A stretch of DNA of 64,000 bases. Source: Oricola sp. (GTDB taxonomy: Bacteria; Pseudomonadota; Alphaproteobacteria; Rhizobiales; Rhizobiaceae). Under the pieces are notes generated by a model, which worked only from the letters and a program-made list of their open reading frames with translations, was not told the DNA's origin and searched no databases. The DNA is taken from positions 558,001-622,000 of the forward strand of contig NZ_JALEGV010000012.1 in the NCBI RefSeq assembly GCF_022763245.1, in the 5' to 3' direction. Of the stretch, positions 8,064 through 16,884 are shown piece after piece. A program made the position numbers and the translations under genes. Numbering within the stretch: the stretch's first letter is position 1; each line of letters opens with the position of its first letter.

Positions 8064-9725
8064 TCAGGCGGCCGCCAGGATCCAGCGCGCGGCCTTTTCG
8101 GCGATCATCAGCGTCGGCGAATTGGTGTTGCCGCTGGTGATCAGGGGCATCACGCCGGCATCGACCACCCGCAACCCCTCGACGCCGCGCACCCGAAGGC
8201 GGGAATCGACCACCGCGCCGGCATCGTCGTCGGCGCCCATCCGCGTCGTCCCGACGGGATGGAAGATCGTGGTGGCGATGTCGCCCGCGAGCTTTGCCAG
8301 TTCCTCGTCGGTCTGGAATTCCACGCCGGGCTTCCACTCCTCCGGCTCGAACTTCGCCATCGCCGGCCTGGCCATGATCGTGCGCGCCTGGCGCAGGCTA
8401 TCGGCGGCGATGCGCCTGTCCTCGTCGGTCGACAGGTAGTTCGGCACGATCGCCGGCGCGTCGTCGAACCGGCCGGAGCGGATATGCACATGGCCGCGGC
8501 TGGTCGGGTTGAGGTTGCACACGCTCACCGTCATCGCCGGAAAGGGATGCAGGTCCTCGCCGAAGGCCTCCAGGCTGAGCGGCTGAACGTGATATTCCAC
8601 ATTGGCGTGGGGCCTGTCCGGATCCGAGCGCGAGAAGGCGCCCAACTGGCTCGGCGCCATGCTCATCGGGCCGGACCGCGTCAATGCATATTGCAGTCCG
8701 ATCTTCGCCTTGCCCGCCAGGCTGTTGGCCAGCGTGTTGAGCGTCTGGACGCCCTTCACCTTGTAGACCGAGCGGATCTGCAGATGATCCTGCAGATTGT
8801 CGCCGACGCCCGGCGCGTCCAGCACCACGTCGATGCCGTGCTGCTTGAGCAGCGCCGCCGGCCCGACGCCCGACAATTGCAGGATCTGCGGCGAGCCGAT
8901 CGCGCCGGCCGACAGGATCACCTCGCGGTCGGCATGCACCGTCACGGACTGATCGCCCCGCCGCACCACCGCCGCCGCGCAGCGTCTCGCGCCGCTCCCC
9001 GTGGTTTCGAATTCCAGCCGTTCGACCTGCGCCTCGGTCCATACCGTCAGGTTGGCGCGATTGCGCACCGGCCGCAGGAAGCCCTTCGCCGTGCTCCAGC
9101 GCCAGCCGGAGCGCTGGTTGACCTCGAAATAGCCGACGCCGGCATTGTCGCCCGTGTTGAAATCGTCGGTGCGCGCAATCCCCGCCTCTTCGGCGGCATC
9201 CGCGAAGGCTTCGAGCACGTCCCAGCGCAGCCGCTGCTTTTCCACCCGCCATTCGCCGCCACGCCCGTGCATGTCGGAAAACAGGCTGTTGTCGCCGGTC
9301 ACGGGATCGGCGCCGTCGTCCAGACGGTAGTGGTCCTCATGCGCCATGAAATAGGGAAGCGCGTTCTCCCAGTTCCAGCTGTCGTCGCCGGTGATCTCCG
9401 CCCAGCCGTCATAGTCGCGCGCCTGCCCGCGCATGTAGATCATGCCGTTGATGGCCGAGCAGCCGCCCAGCGTCTTGCCGCGCGGATAGAGCAGCGACCG
9501 GCCGTTCAGCCCCGGATCGGGTTCCGTTCTGAACAGCCAGTCTGTGCGCGGATTGCCGATGCAATAGAGGTAGCCGACGGGAATGTGGATCCACGGATAG
9601 CGGTCGTCCTTGCCGGCTTCGAGCAGCAGGACCCGGTTCGACGGGTCCCGGCTCAGCCTGTTGGCCAGCAGGCAACCGGCCGTGCCTGCCCCGACGATTA
9701 TAAAATCGAACCGATGATCCGTCAT
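8064..9725 (-). CDS. GMC family FAD-dependent oxidoreductase (choline dehydrogenase-like)
   Basis: A 553-residue glucose-methanol-choline oxidoreductase. The FAD-binding GAGTAG is at residues 12-17, followed by LLLEAGKDD. The PROSITE-type GMC elements are visible as PRGKTLGGCSAINGMIYMRG and GAIGSPQILQLSGVGP. The C-terminal active-site region holds FHPVGTTRMG and VMPLITSGNTNSPTLMIAEKAA. Substrates in this group are alcohols such as choline, aliphatic alcohols or polyethylene glycol; which one applies here is open. ATG 9725 is chosen because GGAGGGG precedes it and FAD-domain homology starts there, although the frame stays open for 1 kb further. Divergent from a LysR regulator that probably controls it. 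Confidence 0.93.
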   Translation of the reverse strand: MTDHRFDFIIVGAGTAGCLLANRLSRDPSNRVLLLEAGKDDRYPWIHIPVGYLYCIGNPRTDWLFRTEPDPGLNGRSLLYPRGKTLGGCSAINGMIYMRGQARDYDGWAEITGDDSWNWENALPYFMAHEDHYRLDDGADPVTGDNSLFSDMHGRGGEWRVEKQRLRWDVLEAFADAAEEAGIARTDDFNTGDNAGVGYFEVNQRSGWRWSTAKGFLRPVRNRANLTVWTEAQVERLEFETTGSGARRCAAAVVRRGDQSVTVHADREVILSAGAIGSPQILQLSGVGPAALLKQHGIDVVLDAPGVGDNLQDHLQIRSVYKVKGVQTLNTLANSLAGKAKIGLQYALTRSGPMSMAPSQLGAFSRSDPDRPHANVEYHVQPLSLEAFGEDLHPFPAMTVSVCNLNPTSRGHVHIRSGRFDDAPAIVPNYLSTDEDRRIAADSLRQARTIMARPAMAKFEPEEWKPGVEFQTDEELAKLAGDIATTIFHPVGTTRMGADDDAGAVVDSRLRVRGVEGLRVVDAGVMPLITSGNTNSPTLMIAEKAARWILAAA

Positions 9726-9850
9726 CGTTTCCCCTCCTCCCGGCCCACGACATTGGGCGCGCAATGGGCCGTTTTCGGGCCCCATCTGAAGACGGACCCG
9801 AATTACCGCGCGGCGACGGCAAAAATCCAATGACGATTGGCGCGCTCTAT

Positions 9851-9867
9851 TATAAATTCCCTTTATA
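9851..9867. promoter_or_regulatory. inverted repeat overlapping the lysR start codon
   Basis: TATAAATTCCCTTTATA is a perfect 6-bp inverted repeat with a 5-base spacer, in the 141-base gap between the divergent GMC oxidoreductase and LysR genes. Its last base is the A of the lysR ATG, so a protein bound here would block lysR expression. Confidence 0.4.
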
Positions 9868-10829
9868 TGGACACATATCCCGACCTGAGAGTTCTGCGGT
9901 CCTTCCTGACCGTTGCCCATGAAGGCAACGTGTCGCGCGCCGCCGACATCCTGCATCTCACCCAGCCGGCCGTCAGCGTTCACTTGAAGCGGCTCGCCGA
10001 GGATACCGGCCTGACCCTGTTCCGGCGCACCCCGAAGGGGCTTCGCCTGACGCAGGACGGCGAGGCCCTGCTGGTCAAGGCCGAGCAGGTCTTCTCGGCG
10101 CTGTCGGATCTCAGCCAGACGGCGCGGCGCATGACCGGCACGATCCGCGGCAAGCTGCGCATCGGCACCATTCTCGACCCGGACTTCACCCGTCTCGGCC
10201 AGTTTCTCGCCGCCCTCGTCGAAGACTATCCCGAACTGGAGACCGAACTTGTCCACGGCATGAGCGGCGAGGTGTGCGACCGCTTGCTGCGTGACGAGAT
10301 CGATGTCGGCTTCTTTCTCGGAGACCCCGGCCAGCATATTCGCCTCGACAAGCCGGACAGCACTCTGGACGAGCCCCGCTTCCGGCGCATGGACCTGACG
10401 CGCTTCGTCTACCGGGTCATCGCGCCGGCCGGCTGGGAAAGGCGGGTCGTCGGCAAGGACTGGTCGGGGCTTGCCTCCTTGCCCTGGATCGGCACCCCCG
10501 CAGCCTCTGCGCACAACCGGCTGCTTCGCTCGGTCTTCGCCGACCGCGGCATCGAGCAGAACATCGTCGCCCTTGTCGACCAGGAACCCTCCATGCTGGC
10601 GATGGTGCGCTCCGGCGTCGGCATCAGCCTGTGCCGCGATTCCATCGCCCTGCATGAAAAACAGAGCCACGGCCTCGTAGTCGCCGATCAGGCCGCCATC
10701 GAGACGTCGCTCTGCTTCCTTGCGCTCGAAACGCGCGGCAGCGACCCGAGGGTGGAATGCGCGTTCGAGATCCTCGACGGCATCTGGCACGCCCATGCGG
10801 GCGATGCCGCGCGCGCCGACGGTCCGTAA
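9867..10829 (+). CDS. LysR family transcriptional regulator
   Basis: A 320-residue LysR-type regulator. The N-terminal winged helix (about residues 5-60; SRAADILHLTQPAVSVHLKRLAEDTG is split here as the helix-turn-helix followed by TLFRR) precedes a type 2 periplasmic-binding effector domain starting near 80 (GKLRIGTILDP). ATG 9867 gives the standard LysR start; an upstream TTG would add ten residues with no support. No clear ribosome binding site precedes it, only an A/T-rich palindrome. Divergent transcription implicates the GMC oxidoreductase as its target. Confidence 0.93.
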   Translation: MDTYPDLRVLRSFLTVAHEGNVSRAADILHLTQPAVSVHLKRLAEDTGLTLFRRTPKGLRLTQDGEALLVKAEQVFSALSDLSQTARRMTGTIRGKLRIGTILDPDFTRLGQFLAALVEDYPELETELVHGMSGEVCDRLLRDEIDVGFFLGDPGQHIRLDKPDSTLDEPRFRRMDLTRFVYRVIAPAGWERRVVGKDWSGLASLPWIGTPAASAHNRLLRSVFADRGIEQNIVALVDQEPSMLAMVRSGVGISLCRDSIALHEKQSHGLVVADQAAIETSLCFLALETRGSDPRVECAFEILDGIWHAHAGDAARADGP

Positions 10830-10844
10830 GGCGGCGGCCGTCCC

Positions 10845-11621
10845 TCAGTTCTGCGCGTAGACCACATGCGCGAGACCGAGCAGCGCCTCGCGACCGACCG
10901 CACCCGACATCGCATAGGCGAAGCCGTTGTCGGCCCAGAAGAAGGTCGAAACGCCATCGGTCTCGTCGAAGCGGAATTCCGTGCCGTGATGGTCCGGATT
11001 GACGCCGATGAGAATCGTTACGCGATCGCCCTCGGCATTCTCATACATCAGCATGGCGCCCGGCTTTTCGGCGAAGGGCACCAGCCGCCCGCCGACAAGC
11101 GCATAACCGCGCGCCGACAGGTCCGGCGCGGCCAGCGTCTTGCCGATCCGCGCGCCGAGCCAGCCGACCAGATGCGCCTCCTGGCTGGCGTCCACCTCGA
11201 CGGGATGGCGCACCTCGCTGGCATAGACGAGATAATTGGTCTTCGAGGCCTGCGGCAGCAATTGCGCCACCGCGATCGCGTCGCCGCGCTGAAGGCCCGC
11301 CGTGATCAGGCTTCCCGCCCCGCCGCCGGCCAGGAAAAACAGCGCGAACCCCGCGGCGATCGCCAGCCGGCCGAAGCGCTGCGGCCGCTGCCGGCCGAGC
11401 GCCTCGATCAGCGCCTGGTCTTCAGCGTCGGCGGCGGGTGTCGCGCCGAAGGCGTCGCGCAACGCGGCGTTCTGGGCCTGCCAGTTGGCCACCTCGGCGG
11501 CCGCGTCGGGATTGTCTGCGAGATGCGCTTCCACGGCGGCGCGGCGGTCCGGCGCCAGCAGGCCGTCGGCATAGGCGTGCAGGTCCGCTTCCGTAATGGC
11601 GCTGTCCGGCTTGGTGTTCAT
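10845..11621 (-). CDS. anti-sigma factor (membrane-anchored)
   Basis: A 258-residue single-pass membrane protein. Residues 10-60 form a helical anti-sigma domain of the type ADLHAYADGLLAPDRRAAVEAHL, without the HxxxCxxC zinc motif. One transmembrane helix is at about 86-108, and the C-terminal part (about 110-258) is predicted periplasmic sensor. It follows the ECF sigma gene and should bind the sigma factor and hold it at the membrane until a signal arrives. ATG 11621 is chosen by family start; no strong ribosome binding site is present, so expression may rely on coupling to the sigma gene, whose stop is 26 bases upstream. Confidence 0.9.
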   Translation of the reverse strand: MNTKPDSAITEADLHAYADGLLAPDRRAAVEAHLADNPDAAAEVANWQAQNAALRDAFGATPAADAEDQALIEALGRQRPQRFGRLAIAAGFALFFLAGGGAGSLITAGLQRGDAIAVAQLLPQASKTNYLVYASEVRHPVEVDASQEAHLVGWLGARIGKTLAAPDLSARGYALVGGRLVPFAEKPGAMLMYENAEGDRVTILIGVNPDHHGTEFRFDETDGVSTFFWADNGFAYAMSGAVGREALLGLAHVVYAQN

Positions 11622-11646
11622 GGGAGGTCGCTCATTCGGGCGATGG

Positions 11647-12150
11647 TCATGGGGTTCTCCGGAATGCCACGATATTGTGGCCTTCAAGGATGGTTGCAAG
11701 CATGCGCCGCGCCCGCGAAAGGCGCGACATCACCGTGCCGAGGGGGATGTCCAGCATCTCGGCCACCTCGCCATAGGCGTAGCCCTCGACGACGACGAGC
11801 ATCAGCACGGCGCGCTGATCGGGATGCAGCCGGTCCAGCGCCGCGACGATCCGGTCCCGCTCCAGCGGGTCGGCGGATGCCTGCCCGCTCTCCACCGCCT
11901 GTGCGTCGTCGATATCGACCATCGCCGGCGTCGTGCCGGCCTTGCGCAAGCGGTTGCGGTTGAGATTGGTGAGGATCGTCATCAGCCAGCTTTGCAGATT
12001 GTCGCCGCGCCAGCTCGCGCGCCGCGCGAACGCCTTCTCCAGGCAGTCCTGGACGAGGTCGTCGGCATCCGACGCGTCGCGGGCGAGGCTGCGGGCATAG
12101 CGTTTCAGGCGTGGCAGCACCGCGAGCACGTCGGTCTCGAAACGGCTCAT
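11647..12150 (-). CDS. ECF-type RNA polymerase sigma factor
   Basis: A 167-residue ECF sigma factor. Region 2 (about residues 7-73) contains DASDADDLVQDCLEKA, the promoter -10 and core-binding helices; region 4 (about 105-155) contains HPDQRAVLMLVVVEGYAYGEVAEML and the recognition helix GTVMSRLSRARRM. It sits between a secreted protein gene and its anti-sigma gene in one operon. The ribosome binding site GGGAGG is inside a perfect 12-bp hairpin that ends right at the ATG, which suggests translation is restrained by RNA structure. Confidence 0.95.
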   Translation of the reverse strand: MSRFETDVLAVLPRLKRYARSLARDASDADDLVQDCLEKAFARRASWRGDNLQSWLMTILTNLNRNRLRKAGTTPAMVDIDDAQAVESGQASADPLERDRIVAALDRLHPDQRAVLMLVVVEGYAYGEVAEMLDIPLGTVMSRLSRARRMLATILEGHNIVAFRRTP

Positions 12151-12187
12151 CGCGCGCCTCCCATCGGGGGGATGAGGGAGGCGCGCG
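12151..12187 (-). promoter_or_regulatory. RNA hairpin masking the sigma factor ribosome binding site
   Basis: On the minus strand 12176-12187 pairs perfectly with 12151-12162 (12 bp, all G/C except one A-T pair) around a 13-base loop. The downstream arm contains GGGAGG, the only Shine-Dalgarno candidate, and the arm touches the ATG at 12150. The hairpin is also in the gap between the secreted protein gene and the sigma gene, so it could act on readthrough as well. Confidence 0.6.
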
Positions 12188-12225
12188 GACGGGCGTTTCC
12201 GCCCGCCTGCCGGCGTGTCAGAGGG

Positions 12226-12597
12226 TCAGGGACGCGCAAGGTCCCACACGCCGTTGAAGCCGTCGCCGGTGATGTCGCCCTCTTTCTCGTCCTTGACCCA
12301 GAAATAGAGCGGCATGCCGTCCTTGGCCCACTGCATGGTGCCGTCGGCGCGGGTGATCACCGAATAGGCGCCCTCGGCCATGGCGCCGTCTTCCGCAAAC
12401 AGCGGCGGCCAGTTGGCGGCGCAGCCGCCATTGCAGTTGGAAACGCCCTCGGCGTCGTTCTTGAACGTGTAGAGCGTCATGCCGTTTTCGCCGGCGAGCA
12501 CGTCGCCGCTGGCGGTCGAAACCGTCGTTACGGGCGCGGCGGCGGCGATGCCGGCGAGAAGCAGGAAGGTGGCAGCGGTGGCAAATGCGGTCTTCAT
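12226..12597 (-). CDS. secreted repeat protein (lipoprotein_15/COG4315 type)
   Basis: A 123-residue exported protein with a signal peptide (about residues 1-20, ending AAAA|PVT). The mature part holds the two short repeats of the 'secreted repeat of unknown function' family: GMTLYTFKND with NCNGGCAANWPPL, and KDGMPLYFWVKDEKEGDITGDGFNGVWDL. The two Cys are in CNGGC. The role is unknown; in many proteobacteria these genes are co-transcribed with an ECF sigma/anti-sigma pair, as here. It is first in the operon, 75 bases ahead of the sigma gene. Confidence 0.88.
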   Translation of the reverse strand: MKTAFATAATFLLLAGIAAAAPVTTVSTASGDVLAGENGMTLYTFKNDAEGVSNCNGGCAANWPPLFAEDGAMAEGAYSVITRADGTMQWAKDGMPLYFWVKDEKEGDITGDGFNGVWDLARP

Positions 12598-12655
12598 CGG
12601 GAACTCCCTTGATCGTGTCGAACGAAAACGGCGCTCTTGCCGTTCTCGTGGTGTT

Positions 12656-12682
12656 GGACACGCAAGCCCGCGGATTTATTCC
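12656..12682 (-). promoter_or_regulatory. candidate ECF-type promoter
   Basis: Minus strand GGAATAAA (12675-12682) followed by CGTGTCC (12656-12662) with 15 bases between GGAAT and CGTGT. It has the GGAA...CGT look of ECF promoters and lies about 60 bases ahead of the secreted protein gene, which would make the whole three-gene operon self-activated. Confidence 0.4.
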
Positions 12683-12701
12683 CGCCCGCGACGGATTTTT
12701 C

Positions 12702-13460
12702 TCAGGCCGCGCGGGCGCGACCCTGCGCGCGGGTCCGCGCCGCCTCGCCGAAGGCCCTGAACAGCGCCCCCGACGGCCGGTCGGTGCGCGCCCAGTATTC
12801 GGGATGCCACTGCACGCCGACGGCAAACCCGGCCGCGTCGCGTACCGAGACCGCCTCCACCGTGCCGTCATCGGCCGTCGCCTCGATCTGCAGGCGCGGC
12901 GACAGCGTGTCGATCGCCTGGCGGTGCAGCGAGTTCACCTCGATGCGCGTGTCGCCGACGATGCCCGCCAGGCAGCCGTCCGGCTTGACGTCGATCCCGT
13001 GGGTCAGGCGGAAGCGCACGTCCTGGTCGTCGCTCACCGGCGCGCGATGGTCGAAGGTCCCCTCGCGGGTCTGGATCTCATGCGCGATCGAGCCGCCCAG
13101 CGCCACGTTCAGTTCCTGCACGCCGCGGCAGATCGCGAAGAGCGGCACGCCGGCGTCCAGTGTCGCGCGGATCAGCGGCAGCGCCGTCGCGTCGCGCTCC
13201 TCGTCATGCGGCTCGTGCTCCGGCGTCGAGGCGATGCCGAAATGCTGCGGATGCACGTTGGAGCGCGAACCCGACAGGAGCACGCCGTCGACGCGCGTCA
13301 CCAGCGAGGCGAAGTCGATCCGCTCGCCGAAGGCCGGCAGGATCATCGGCACGACGCCGGCCACCGACAGCGCCGCCTCCAGATAGGTCTGCGGCGTGCA
13401 ATGCCAGCGGTAATTGTCGAAATCGCGGACATCCGCGACGACGGCGACGATGGGCTGCAT
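12702..13460 (-). CDS. gamma-glutamyl-gamma-aminobutyrate hydrolase family protein (peptidase C26, PuuD-like)
   Basis: A 252-residue class I glutamine-amidotransferase-fold hydrolase. The nucleophile Cys 111 is in FAICRGVQELN, with His 219 and Glu 221 in GVQWHPEYW completing the triad. PuuD removes glutamate from gamma-Glu-GABA in the putrescine pathway. An AAAGGAG ribosome binding site precedes ATG 13460; the frame is open far upstream but that part is antisense to the TRAP gene. It stands alone here. The window also has a PuuA-like ligase (36066) and PuuC-like dehydrogenase (28286), though far away, so a shared pathway is only a possibility. Confidence 0.9.
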   Translation of the reverse strand: MQPIVAVVADVRDFDNYRWHCTPQTYLEAALSVAGVVPMILPAFGERIDFASLVTRVDGVLLSGSRSNVHPQHFGIASTPEHEPHDEERDATALPLIRATLDAGVPLFAICRGVQELNVALGGSIAHEIQTREGTFDHRAPVSDDQDVRFRLTHGIDVKPDGCLAGIVGDTRIEVNSLHRQAIDTLSPRLQIEATADDGTVEAVSVRDAAGFAVGVQWHPEYWARTDRPSGALFRAFGEAARTRAQGRARAA

Positions 13461-13565
13461 GGATGGTGCTCCTTTGATCGCCCACCTTATGCATCGCCGC
13501 CGAGCCGGGACGCAACGGGCATGTTTTGCCCTGTCTTCCGGCCTTCCTGACGCTACGGCGCCAAC

Positions 13566-13584
13566 TGGACAAAAAAATTGACCA
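13566..13584. promoter_or_regulatory. candidate operator/promoter region of the TRAP binding protein gene
   Basis: TGGACAA (13566-13572) and TTGACCA (13578-13584) form a near-perfect inverted repeat around five A residues. TTGACC may also serve as the -35 element. The whole gap 13461-13721 (261 bases) holds no gene. Confidence 0.3.
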
Positions 13585-13673
13585 ATTGTCGTAGTTCTAC
13601 CATTCCGCAACGCTGGACAGGCAAAGGCAAAACTGTAAGGTGCACCGCGAGCATCGCCGTGGAGGCTTCGTAG

Positions 13674-14828
<1,155 letters not shown>

Positions 14829-14853
14829 GCCGACCTGCATTCGCAACAAAAAG

Positions 14854-14884
14854 AGCCCGGGACGGTCGCCGTCCCGGGCTTTTT
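14854..14884 (+). terminator. strong intrinsic terminator after the TRAP gene
   Basis: A perfect 12-bp stem (AGCCCGGGACGG 14854-14865 with CCGTCCCGGGCT 14869-14880) and a 3-base loop are followed by TTTT on the plus strand. An A-run precedes it, so it can also stop the convergent eda transcript. Confidence 0.92.
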
Positions 14885-14911
14885 CATGTCTTTAGTTTGA
14901 CGTGTAGCGAT

Positions 14912-15547
14912 CTACGCCAGCGCCGCCGCCTCCCTGGCGAGCGCCGTCACCCGGTCCCAGTCGCCGGCCGCCACCGCGTCCTTTGGCGCGACCCAGGAGC
15001 CGCCGACGCACAAGACGTTCGGCAGCGCCAGGTAATCGGCCGCGTTCGACGCCGACACGCCGCCCGTCGGGCAGAACTTCACCCCGCCGAAGGGCGAGGA
15101 GAGCGACTTCAGATAGGCCGCGCCGCCGGCTTGTTCGGCGGGGAAGAACTTCAGCAGCGAATAGCCGTCCTCCAGCGCCGCCATGATCTCGCTCGACGTC
15201 ACCGCGCCGGGCAGCAGCGGCACCGGGCTTCCCTCCGCCGCATCGACCAGTTCCGGCGTCAGGCCCGGGCTGACGATGAATTTCGAGCCGGCCTCGACCG
15301 CCTCGTCGAACTGACCCGCATTGAGGATCGTGCCCGCGCCGACCAGCGCTTCGGGCACCTCGGCGGCGACGCGGCGGATCGCCTCCAGCGCCGCGGCCGT
15401 GCGCAGCGTGATCTCGATCGCCGGCAGGCCGCCTGCGACAAGCGCCCGCGCCATCGGCACAGCGGCCTCTGCATCCTCGAGCACGATCACGGGGATCACG
15501 CTCTGGCCGGTCATGATGGGAAGAAGCGCTTCGGTGTTTTGCGGCAT
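14912..15547 (-). CDS. eda: 2-dehydro-3-deoxy-phosphogluconate (KDPG) aldolase
   Basis: A 211-residue class I aldolase of the KDPG/KHG family that splits KDPG to pyruvate and glyceraldehyde 3-phosphate in the Entner-Doudoroff pathway. The Schiff-base Lys 133 (LLKFFPAE), the catalytic Glu 45 and Arg 49 (EITLR) fall at the same positions as in E. coli Eda. GGVSASN binds phosphate. It is a single-gene unit, convergent with the TRAP gene, with a LacI-type operator candidate 31 bases ahead. Edd is not in the window, so it could equally serve galacturonate or other sugar acid breakdown. Confidence 0.93.
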   Translation of the reverse strand: MPQNTEALLPIMTGQSVIPVIVLEDAEAAVPMARALVAGGLPAIEITLRTAAALEAIRRVAAEVPEALVGAGTILNAGQFDEAVEAGSKFIVSPGLTPELVDAAEGSPVPLLPGAVTSSEIMAALEDGYSLLKFFPAEQAGGAAYLKSLSSPFGGVKFCPTGGVSASNAADYLALPNVLCVGGSWVAPKDAVAAGDWDRVTALAREAAALA

Positions 15548-15577
15548 GGATCGATCCTCGCTGGAGTTCGCCTGGCG

Positions 15578-15594
15578 TTTTAAATCGGTTTAGA
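15578..15594. promoter_or_regulatory. candidate LacI-type operator upstream of eda
   Basis: TTTTAAATCGGTTTAGA, on the minus strand TCTAAACCGATTTAAAA, has the AAACCG/CGGTTT core common in LacI-family operators. It aligns with the element at 4583-4599 in front of the LacI gene (13 of 17 positions identical). Confidence 0.5.
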
Positions 15595-15686
15595 GCAATT
15601 CTGCTCGTGACGGAATCGGGAAAATCGCAAAAACGCGGATCGGACGGGTGAAATCCTCGCCGCGCCTGCCCCAAGCGTGAACCGAT

Positions 15687-16601
15687 CTAGGCCGCCCGTC
15701 CAGCCCGCATCCGGACAACCCGGGCGATGACGCCCAGCATCGGCCGGATCGCCGCGATCAGCCGCAGGAGGCGGCGCGGCACCGGCCGCCCGGCCACCGC
15801 CGTTTCCAGCGCCGCCCGCGTTTGCGGTCCGACGATCCCGTCGACGGCAAGCCCGAGGTCCGACTGGAAGCGCTCCACCGCGCGCGCCGTGGCCGGTCCG
15901 AACCGCCCGTCGGGCGCCAGCGGATAGCCGGTCGCCGTCAGCATGCGCTGCAGGTCGGCCACCGTCTCGCCCCCGTCGCCCCGCCTCAGCACGGCTCCGC
16001 CGGCCGGCGCTTTTGCGCCGCGCGCATGGCGCGCATAGGCGGCGGCGATCCGGCTGTCATAGCGATGCGTCCGGTATCCGGGCCCGTTATAGGCCCGTGC
16101 GAACGTCGCCCAGTCATGCGCGCGGATGACGTCGGTCAGCCCGTTTCGTTGCAGAAACCGCAGCATCAGCCTCGTCTGCCCGCCCGCGCCGGAGCGCGCC
16201 TCCTCCACCAGCGCCTCCGCCGAGGCATAACCCAGCGCCTTCCAGTGCGCGCCCATCACCTGGCCGATCCCCCAGGAGACCGATTGCAGCGCCGCGTCGC
16301 GGTCGATTGCCGTCGCCGCCTCCAGCAGCCGCCAGCGCGCCGCCTGCGACGCCGGGTTCTTCACCGCGCCGGCGGTCGGCGAGGCCAGCCCCTTCGCCCG
16401 CGCGTCGGCGCGCTTGGCGTCATCGACGAGCCTGTCGAAATAGTGCCCTTCGAAGCGGATCAGCGGTTCCGGCCGCCCCTCCACCATGGCAAAGGCGCGC
16501 CCGCCCGATTCCACCTCCGCGATCGCCAGCAGCGCGGCCGGTTCCAGCCCCGCCTCCCGCGCCGTCGCCTCGATGTGCCTGATCGTTTCCTCTGAAAACA
16601 T
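15687..16601 (-). CDS. N-acetylmuramidase with peptidoglycan-binding domain
   Basis: A 304-residue predicted cell-wall lytic enzyme. The N-terminal two thirds match the N-acetylmuramidase (DUF3380) domain: LAIAEVESGGRAF (about 25-37) holds the probable catalytic Glu, then FEGHYFDRL, ALQSVSWGIGQVMG and FARAYNGPGY. A peptidoglycan-binding type 1 domain follows (about 205-262; VADLQRMLTATGYPLAPDG and VDGIVGPQTRAALE). The C-terminal 35 residues are basic and partly hydrophobic, perhaps an anchor. There is no signal peptide. This architecture is typical of phage endolysins, but no other phage gene is nearby. Confidence 0.88.
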   Translation of the reverse strand: MFSEETIRHIEATAREAGLEPAALLAIAEVESGGRAFAMVEGRPEPLIRFEGHYFDRLVDDAKRADARAKGLASPTAGAVKNPASQAARWRLLEAATAIDRDAALQSVSWGIGQVMGAHWKALGYASAEALVEEARSGAGGQTRLMLRFLQRNGLTDVIRAHDWATFARAYNGPGYRTHRYDSRIAAAYARHARGAKAPAGGAVLRRGDGGETVADLQRMLTATGYPLAPDGRFGPATARAVERFQSDLGLAVDGIVGPQTRAALETAVAGRPVPRRLLRLIAAIRPMLGVIARVVRMRAGRAA

Positions 16602-16884
16602 GTCTCACCCGGTCGCTGTCGGTTTCGAAGCGACCAGTCTGCGAGCGACCCGCGCGGGGTGGATGAACCGCACGCGCCGTCACGCCGCCCTGAAGGACGG
16701 ACCAACGAGCGAAGGTGCGATGCAGCCTGAGATTTCGGGCCGGAACCGCGCATGCCGCCGACGCCGCACCCGACAAAGTCTGTCCACCGCTCTCCGGCCT
16801 CGCCTATCCTCGATCGGCATCCGCGCAGGCCTCCGGAGACCTGCCGCATTTGACGAGACGAAGGCAGGAAGGACGGCAAGCGAG

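Noticed and set aside
9726-10796. Upstream continuation of the GMC oxidoreductase frame (minus strand, about 350 extra codons)
   Set aside because: It is antisense to the LysR gene, shows no family resemblance, and the GMC protein has its own start with a strong ribosome binding site at 9725.
14912-15547. KDPG aldolase as a replacement for the missing HpaI aldolase
   Set aside because: Its residues match Eda position by position (Glu 45, Lys 133); HpaI is a class II metal aldolase of another family, and the gene is 25 kb from the hpa operon.
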